This document shows positions 56,423-64,000 of a stretch of 64,000 nucleotides of DNA, piece after piece (positions within the stretch are counted from its first letter, which is position 1; each line of letters begins with the position of its first letter). The DNA is from Omphalotus guepiniiformis (Eukaryota > Basidiomycota > Agaricomycetes > Agaricales > Omphalotaceae), in the NCBI GenBank assembly GCA_028554645.1, contig JAQOOI010000021.1, positions 558,001 to 622,000 on the forward strand, given 5' to 3'. Both the position numbers and the translations under genes were made by a program. The notes under the pieces were generated by a model. That model did no database searches. It was given only the letters and a program-made list of their open reading frames with translations, and was not told the DNA's origin.

Positions 56423-58669
56423 ATGATTCGTCCGTTGTATATTCTAGCGGCCATACTCCCACTGGGTCATGCATTGTCCCAACAGGTAGCATTGCAGTCG
56501 CCTGTGTTCGAGCAAGAACCTGAGGAGCCTTGGACTGTCTTCAATAAGACAATTAAACGTGTTGCTGTGATTGGAGCAGGTACGTGCATTCAATCCTCGA
56601 TGTTCAACTCCCTTCTCACAACCGAGTAGGACTTTCTGGACTTCAGTCTGCTGCTGCACTTGCTGAACATAATTTCACTGTCCGGCTATTCGAGCGTGCA
56701 CCTGGTCCAGGTGGTAATTGGCTATATTCGAATGAAGTCCCAGTTCGAGAATCCTATCCGTATGCCCGTACTTCGACACTTTGCATTGACGATTATTGAC
56801 CATCAATCTCTTCCTCAGGGATGCTCCTCTTGGTCAGCCGCAAGCGATCCCCGACAAACTTCCTTTTACTCAGTATTATCATGACGGTGATGAGGGGATA
56901 AGCCTAGACGAGCGATGGCGCGAGCACTGGCAGCCACGTCCTATTTGGGACAGTCTACACACAAACTCGCCTGCGGTGATTACAGAAGTACCGGGTGTTC
57001 CATACCCACCTGACCACGTAAGTTCACTTTGCAATAGTGGTGGCGACTTTGTTCAACGCTCCCTGACCACTCTTGGGTGATTGATGCCCACACCATTGGA
57101 GCGCATGTTCGAGCTTACGCCACCATTCACAAACTCAATGCAAACGACGACTCTCCTATCCCATCTTACGCTACACGTGTCGAGCGATTGACTAAGTCAA
57201 ATGTAACGAACACCTGGCAGCTCACCCTGCGACATCTTAAAAGGCTCGACGAAAGCGGGAGGATAAAAGCGACTTGGTGGACCGAAGAATTCGACGCCGT
57301 GGTGGTGGCCTCTGGTCCGTATGATACACCCCATGTACCCAAGATTGAAGGCTTGATTGAGTGGAGCAAGATAAAGGCTAAAGATACTCCTACTGGGTAC
57401 CCCATTTACCACTCGAGAACTTACAGGACGCCTCAGCGATACGCTGGCAAGGTTTGTCAATCAAGTCAATCTAAGTACTACATTACTGACAAAACTACAG
57501 ACCGTTCTTGTTGTAGGACCTGGAACATCTGGCTCTGAAATCGCGCGCGACATTGCACCTTATGCCAACAAGGTTCTTGCCTCCACAAAGGTTTGTCTTT
57601 GTATAGTAGATTCGTGCAATATGATCCTGACTTCCCTCCTACTAACAGGAATACGACTGGCCTAAACTGCATCCTTTCCAGCGACGCTCATTCCGTCGCT
57701 TCCCCAGTGAGACGGAATTCATTCCTGAGATCGCCTCTTTCCAGCCGCTTGCAGCAGACAGCGAAGGCATCAGTAGTGGAAAAATCGTGCTCATTAATGG
57801 CACGGTGCTAACTGGTGTTGACGAGGTACATTCCTTCATAGCTGAAGCTAAGGGTTTAACCGCTTACATTCAAGCATAGATCATCTTGGCAACAGGATAC
57901 AAACGTTCGAACTCGTTCCTCCAACAGATCTTGAACGAGTGCGTCGTGCATATATTATTTTTATCATCCCGCTTACATCGAGAATGAAGTACTCTCGGAA
58001 ACGACCCTAACGATCGTGACACGAATCCATTGCCAGACATCTTCGGTGGTCGTCCTCTCCGTAATGTCCACTGGACAGGGCTTTACATTCCGGATCCGAC
58101 TCTCGCTTTCACCAGTGGTATGCACCATTTAGCCGTATTCACCATTGCGCGTTCTAAAACAAGTGTTCTCTAGTACGTCCTTGGACAGCAGGTCAATATC
58201 AGTCGTACGGATTTAGCAAAATCTGGGGAGGCACCGCCAGAATTCCCAACGAGGCTGAATTATGGAACCAATACAATTCTACGCGATTCACTTTTGGTGG
58301 ACTCTTTGGTACCTACCGATCCGAGGGTGAGTCTTTCATAATTCTTCTGTAGAAGACCTGGCTAAAGGTTCTGTCAACAGCTCTTGTTAGGCAATGGGTC
58401 ACTTGGTTGAACAACGAATCGCTTGAACACGGTGGTCGCCTTGTTGCACCTTGGCCTGTCAAGTAAGTCTCTCTTGTTTCAGGGCTCGAGCCTTCCTTAA
58501 TTTTATATCGTGCAGGAACTGGGAAATCTTCGCGTACTATGCCAACATTGAATGGGAGAAAGATTACATCCACCAAGACAATTTCACCAGATTTGAAAAT
58601 CTGCCTGCAGAGGATTGGAATGAAGCGAAGTTGTGGGATATTTCCGTACAAGAAGATGTATACTGGTAA
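56423..58669 (+). CDS. Secreted flavin-containing monooxygenase
   Basis: The ATG at 56423 begins a signal-peptide-like IRPLYILAAILPLGHALSQQ. After the first intron (56580-56629) the FAD motif GAGLSGLQSAAALAEHNF is completed. Then RLFERAPGPGGNWLYSNEVP, DSLHTNSPAVITEVPGVPYP, IDAHTIGAHVRAYATIHKLN, VVVASGPYDTPHVPKIEGL, the NADPH motif VLVVGPGTSGSEIARDIAPY, ILATGYKRSNSFLQQILNE and tail WEIFAYYANIEWEKDYIHQD. Two Rossmann motifs plus the ATGY motif are typical of FMOs; the classical FxGxxxHxxxY part reads YPIYHSRTYRTPQRYAGK here. FMOs oxygenate N or S atoms or ketones. Entry into the secretory path is unusual but seen in mushroom FMOs. Around nine introns. Confidence 0.82.
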
Positions 58670-58943
58670 AGAATGCATATGTAGAGGCGTTATATATATA
58701 TATGCTTTCTGTGCCCTTTTGGGAGTTCAAACAAGTTCAAGCGCGAGTTAACCTTTGACCCTCGCGGTGTGGGAGAAGTGTCGTGTAGTCTCGCTATTGC
58801 AACCCAGGCATGTGAAGAGTCTTAAGAAGTGCCAAGATAGACAGCGGAGGATATAGATAGATACAAATGAGCACAAAGCAAGCGGAAAAGGATAGAGAAA
58901 GAATAGAAAGACAAGGAAAGGAAGCTTGGAACTAATGTCGAAA

Positions 58944-60807
58944 CTATTCTTTACTCTTCTTTTTCTCCTTCTTGTCTTTCTTTTCCTTCTTCTCCTTCTT
59001 CTTGGGCTCGTCATCCTGAATTCAAAAAGAATATATAAGCTGCTCGGAAAAAGATGAGAAAGGACTAACCTCATCCGCCTCCTTAGCCTCAGCTTTTGCC
59101 TTCGCTTTCTTCTCCTTCTTCAGCGCCTTCTTTTCCTCCTTCGACAACTTGACCTTCTTCGTCTTGGGCTCATCATCTTCCTCATCATCATCAACGTCCA
59201 TAGCATCACTCTTTCTCTTCTTCTTCTCTTTCTCCTTCTTCTCCTTCTTCTTATCTTTCTTTGGACTAGGCTCGAGCGCTGTCAAAGGCGCATCCATGTC
59301 AACATCACCGTCTTCATCATCGTCATCGTCAGCGTCCAACTCGAGCTCCTGCAGAACTTTGCGAATAGCATCGGCATTTTTTGATGGTGGTGCACCAGTC
59401 TCGAAGAAGTTTAGACGCTCCTCCACTTGTGCGCGGAGGGCTTCACCAAATTTCGGTGAAGGGTTGTCTGAAATAGTCATTAGTTAGCCACACATATGAT
59501 TACGAGAAGCGAGCCTAGCGTGGCAGTACTTACCTGAAAAGCAATCTATCCGTGAGGCGATAGAGCATTTGTTTGCTAGGAATCGGGAAATGCGGCCTTT
59601 ATGCTTCGGTCCAGCACGGCCGATGAAGGTCGAATGATAGAGAAGACCGTACTAATTCCGACACCGTGAGTACTTGCAGAAACTATCAGAAGGGTTGCTC
59701 CTACCTTGGGAGTATTCCCCTTCGTCTTCAAAGCCCTGAACAAAGCCTTCTCCGCTCCTAGAATCTGCACCGTACTTGCAGGATATTTGCTCAGATTTGT
59801 CAAACTTCCAGCATGGCTGATAAGCCTGGCACCTATCCGCTCTCCGAGCAGCGCTGTAAGACTCGGAGCAACCTGGTTCATCTTCTCTGACAAATAGGAT
59901 ACCAGAGATTTGCGGTACTCGGCTAGCGAGACGACGCGTATCGCGAAAGCGTTGATGTTGAACAGGTCCATTTCGGCGAGTGATGAGCCCATCGAGCCGC
60001 GAGCGGCATCGAGAATGTTTTGTGCGGTGGTGGCGTTATCGTCAAGAAGTGCTTCCAAGTCTGGTAACTTTTCTTCATTGAGGGTATCTTTGTCGCCAAT
60101 GAATTGCGCACAGCGAGCATATTGGTAGTTGTCGGGGACAAGTCTGACAAGCTCTGGGAAGTGGTACCCATACCACTCGCGTATTCGCATAGAGAACTGG
60201 TTGACGTCCTTGTCAAGCTGGTCAAGGAGGGCAATGGCTTGGATGATCATATTGTCAACCCTATTCACGTTGAATTTCAGCTTCGCGCGTGAGTAGGAGT
60301 GGCCTAGACCAAGTTGTGCTTTAATAAGGTCGTCGTCCTGAAGGCCTTTAAGCAATTTTCCAGCATGCAGGCGAATGCCTCGAAGAACATCCTGAGCTTT
60401 TTCTGAGGCATCACACTGTACACCTGTCGCTTCTCTGATATTTCCAGCGAGACCGGACTCGGAAACAGCAAGGACTATGGGTGATTTTTTGGAACTTTTC
60501 GACAAGTTCAATTCCAGGAGGGATTTCAGGTGATCATTGACGATTCCTGTATAGTACGGTCATTGACATTATAACTTATCATCGATTATTCAAGATACGC
60601 ACCTTCTGAAATATCATTTGCATTCTCTAATGCATGAGCAGCGCTTTTAAAAGGCGAAAAGCTCATCAACGAAACCATTTTCCCGAATTTTGAAAGGTCC
60701 TTTATCGACTCCTGGGCTGACTGCGTATGTGCACCAATATCTTCGACGAGTTTGACCTCGAATATGGCATATCCGGAAGAAGATTCGAAGAGAGCATGGC
60801 TAATCAT
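58944..60807 (-). CDS. NOP56: Nucleolar protein NOP56 (box C/D snoRNP core)
   Basis: Five exons (60807-60603, 60546-59705, 59651-59534, 59467-59070, 59015-58944) join exactly, giving 544 aa. The N-terminal domain starts [20 protein letters not shown]. The coiled coil and Nop domain follow with [17 protein letters not shown] helices, [40 protein letters not shown], the Nop signature [20 protein letters not shown] followed by [20 protein letters not shown], and [20 protein letters not shown]. The tail is made of acidic and Lys blocks ([33 protein letters not shown]) as in other NOP56 proteins. It guides rRNA 2'-O-methylation with fibrillarin. Introns are 53-66 nt. Confidence 0.93.
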
Positions 60808-63660
60808 CGTGAAAAAGAGGCCCCCTCGCCGTCGTGCACGAAAGACAAGCAGAGAAGTGAAAAAAATGTAGCCGTGATTACGTAACTTTAGCGCCAGGGC
60901 TTGTTCATGTTAGCGCTCGTCCTCTGGAGCTCCTCCTAGCTCCTCCTTCGTTTCTTCTACAGTGGAATCTACGCAGAACACTTTTTGCTTTCGCAACGCC
61001 CACAACCGTCTATATGGCGCACCTTATACTCACGCTGATAACTCAGAGTGCGTGTCTTGGATCTGACTTGCTTTACGAAGGAAGTAGCACCCAGAACGGT
61101 TCAACATGGTGTAAGGTCCCTTCACAAGATTCTAGATACAGACAGGATATAGGGAGGTAAGTTACTGCCTCACATTTGAGCTTGTTAAATTTGAACACTA
61201 ATAGCAGCGAAGAATAAATAACCCATAAAGACATTCTCCGGATCTTCATTTAACTCATGCGATACAAAGGTTCCTTCAGAACTTGCAGGGCTAACTAAAT
61301 GGGTACAAGTAAAATTGTGGTTTCTCAGAAGTTTCAACTATGAGCGATACATGGACCCACTGTTCTGCGAGCGCAAGTCAAAAATATCTCGCTGTATCAG
61401 CCACTGATGAAGAAAGTAAGACCCATCATCAACTGTAAGGCGCGTTCATACCATCAATCCTTCTCGTTGATTGCTCACTTTGTTCAAGAACATGCAAGAA
61501 TCATTCAAGAGTTCTCAGCGAAACCTCCTTCCCTTTTCCTTAGCGACTATTCCAGATCGCGATAAGTTCCACCTCAATTGCAGTTCTTCATTTAGATATA
61601 TCTCGAATGTTCTCTCTGTATTGCGACTGCCGCATGTTGGTCTCCTGGCTTCTCCTGGTTGCAAGCCGATACTTCCCGTGCTTCTTCATGACAGTAATAA
61701 GGTGAAGTTTTCCCGAGATCGTCATCTTTTATATGAGATCGGTGCTTCGTCAATCCTCTGGTTCACGATCTTGGGAAGGCACTGAGGCGGCCAACAGACA
61801 GCGCTGTGTCATTCGGAGCCAGTACACTAACATGACATGCTCTTGCGCCTGATCGGTCGGTTTTCTGAAGGATTTGGTGGCTACAGTGCATTCAACTAGT
61901 CGATCATCAAACAAACTCTTTAACTCGATTCATTTCAGCATGCAGTACGACTACCTCAAGTTTTCCTCTCATTCGTTTTACGCTTGATTGTATTTCCTTC
62001 GACCTCCGAATTCCGGAAAGTCTTCACAGAAAGACCACGGTTCGGATAAGGAGCCCGCACTCGAACAGCGGTAACTCTTAAAGCATGTCACAGTTCTACC
62101 TAGGAATATGTACCCACCAAAGGCTCCAGCCATCAAAAAAGCAACCGTCTGACCTGCCTCAAGGTTCAGGTCTGTAAGTCTGTTCCCTGCCCCACTAAAG
62201 CCCCATACGCTAAGCCATATCCTCATAGGACGAGACTAATCCTACTCATCCGTTGTATGCTAATGGACAGCAAAATGGGCCGGTACACCAGTACAGACCC
62301 GGTACAGACGTAAGGTCTGGTGGCGCGATAAGCTTCTGGCCCGAAGTACATGCTTGACCCATCCTGCCGGATTTTTCAATGTCGCACGCGTGAACGTGGT
62401 TCATTCAATATGTCTTTCGTTTACTTATCTCTGCTAGAGTCTTCCCACAGCTCTTCCTTGCAACATACGCGAGTCGATGCATATCCCCTTTCGTCTCTGT
62501 CAGATGATGACATGTCGAGCAATCGGGAGAACCAAAGGTTGTGGCTTTCACGTCTCAGACTGGATTCTCTTCCTGAGGTCCTTTAGTGTATACGACGCTC
62601 AAAGTACACAAGTCATACGCTGATATTACCGGATACAGACTCAGGCCTCCGTTGTTGATCCATATGTCCTCAGGGACTTAGTCGATTATCAGCCGTACTC
62701 AACCACCGGGTCCAAAAAACACGCTCACGCGCAGAAGACTTTTCATTCGTCCCGGTCGTACGGGAGCATCTGACAACTCAAGATTGCGTAGTCTGTGGAA
62801 CTGCGTTACTATACTTCTCCCCTGTACCTACGTCATTTAAAGGAGTACCTGTTGGCGTTTTGCTTTAAGATTCACATCATACATACGAGACTGAGGCCCA
62901 TTTGTACGCAGATAGTAAGTATCGAGTTCCAAATACACATAGCTCCGCAATTCCGCAACAAGAAAATGATTGAATGTCGTGATGTCCGATATGAGATATA
63001 TTGCTACTGCTCGTTCTATGCAGAACGACATTTTGAAAGACAGCCCCTTCAGAGTCTGATGTTAAGCGAAACGAGTGCAGGGATTTCAAAATAACCATAT
63101 CAGCGTGAAGCGCTCGCGGTTCAGCCACAAATGAATTCAGAGGAGGGGCGCCTAGCAAGACAAGGCATATGATGGGTTCTGGAACTTGGAGCATCACAGG
63201 TAGAAACCGTCTGCACGGCTGGAACTGAGAAAGGGAAACATTGAATACTTCGAAGTACCGAAGAACATGGACTCCGACGATGGGTGTATCACTCCGGTCA
63301 CGTGCTTGGAGAAGGGACTTGCGGAAGTGACCCTGAGGTAAGGCCTTGCCATCACCTCGTGTTCGAATGGGTCTTGTCGTCTTCCCTTCAGCTCATAAAG
63401 CTGCCTGAAGGCTGATTTGTGGAGACCCCGAGGGTCCTCTTCTAGGATCGGACGACTTCATCCGCTGGTCAATACGAGGTGAACTCTCTCTTCATCTTGA
63501 GGCGGATACGACATCGCTCATATCTACTTCAGCCTTCCCTCCAGCTCGTGACACGAATCGACACGCGTTTTACGCCCCCTCTGCTATATATCCTTTGTTT
63601 TCTTGTATCATACCGTATTTTTTGGGTTTTTTTGGCCTTTTCTTTCGATTACTTTCAACA
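60808..63660. other. 2.8-kb region without a recognised gene
   Basis: Only short open frames occur (for example 61471-61785 and 62795-63094), none with a known motif. The start of the region is the NOP56 promoter side. The last part (about 63590-63660) is T-rich with TATATCC just before the next ATG, consistent with a promoter. Confidence 0.45.
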
Positions 63661-64000
63661 ATGTCGACCACTCTTGCGGGCAGCTCGTCCTCGCCGCGGG
63701 TACCACCTCGGAAGCCTCTGATAAGGAGCGTCGCGCTTCCGGAAACGAGCAGTCCAGTAGCTTCGCATAATGCGGGAATTCATGATCCACCGAGATTCCC
63801 TTGGTTTCGCAGCAATTCGAAACTTCACCGATCAACGACACCAGCACCACCCTCAAGAACCCAATTACGAGACTCACTGCATACTCATGAACCGGCGTCC
63901 CACAGGATGAGGACGACTTCGATGTCGAGCAATTCTTCGGACAGTAAGGCCTTTTCTGCTTACAGGTGCTCCGGACGCTTAGTATGTTTTGGTGAACAGA
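63661..64000 (+). CDS. N-terminus of an unknown Ser/Pro/Arg-rich protein (runs off the window)
   Basis: ATG at 63661 (STTLAGSSSSPRVPPRKPLI), open to the window end. The sequence is low-complexity with PPRFPWFRSNSKLHRSTTPA and HRMRTTSMSSNSSDS. A possible intron begins at the GT in CAGTAAGGCC near 63944, so the last bases may be intronic. No domain in the visible part. Confidence 0.5.
   Translation, partial: MSTTLAGSSSSPRVPPRKPLIRSVALPETSSPVASHNAGIHDPPRFPWFRSNSKLHRSTTPAPPSRTQLRDSLHTHEPASHRMRTTSMSSNSSDSKAFSAYRCSGRLVCFGEQ

Noticed and set aside
59149..59487. Ser/Phe-rich 112-aa open frame on the plus strand
   Set aside because: It is antisense to the Lys/Asp-rich tail of NOP56.

Overview
The window looks like nuclear DNA of a basidiomycete mushroom (Agaricomycetes, probably Agaricales). 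The support is: many introns of 50-65 nt with GT/AG ends; a DUF6533-type membrane protein; a DIRS retroelement; a fungal rve-type integrase; a secreted flavin monooxygenase; and a NOP56 with a lysine-rich tail. The assignment to order is an inference.

Layout. (1) 1-1352: 3' part of a peroxin/dysferlin-domain gene. (2) About 1440-16612: a 5'-truncated DIRS-like retroelement (RT-RNase H, then tyrosine recombinase) that ends in a 564-bp tandem array. Its recombinase gene is split by a nested 10,496-bp element at 3046-13541. That element has 562-bp terminal inverted repeats that appear identical, and it is flanked by the 6-bp direct repeat CTCAAC. It carries an intact DDE integrase (609 aa), a divergent BTB gene, an intact 344-aa gene of unknown function, and decayed pieces of host genes (14-3-3, MATE transporter). 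This is the most interesting object in the window. (3) 16613-20057: a foldback MITE, a chimeric fragment made of pieces of two neighbouring genes, and a DUF6533 membrane-protein gene. (4) 20427-36775: ordinary genes, namely GH3 beta-glucosidase, two hypotheticals, a DUF4203-like membrane protein, a Cys-rich zinc-binding protein, a steroid 5-alpha-reductase-like enzyme, an intron-containing tRNA-Arg(UCU), and a small conserved hypothetical. (5) 36.9-51.5 kb: a segmental-duplication cluster. APH-like kinase, MIF4G protein, beta-lactamase-like hydrolase, sterol/3-beta-HSD dehydrogenase and a multi-pass membrane protein recur as complete genes and as broken fragments. (6) 52.3-60.8 kb: a Ser-rich coiled-coil protein, an ACC-synthase-like aminotransferase, a secreted FMO, and NOP56. 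(7) 60.8-63.6 kb: no gene recognised. At 63661 a new gene starts and runs off the window.

How the parts relate. Inside the nested element, the integrase and BTB genes share a 136-bp intergenic promoter and sit against the right inverted repeat; the 344-aa gene sits near the left one. The element entered the DIRS recombinase gene recently: removing it together with one copy of CTCAAC leaves the recombinase frame open across the junction. Outside the elements I see no cluster with a clear common pathway. The sterol-dehydrogenase, beta-lactamase and membrane-protein trio travels together in the duplications.

Exon limits were worked out by hand from splice signals and reading-frame phase. Where the frame closes exactly this is stated; elsewhere limits are approximate.
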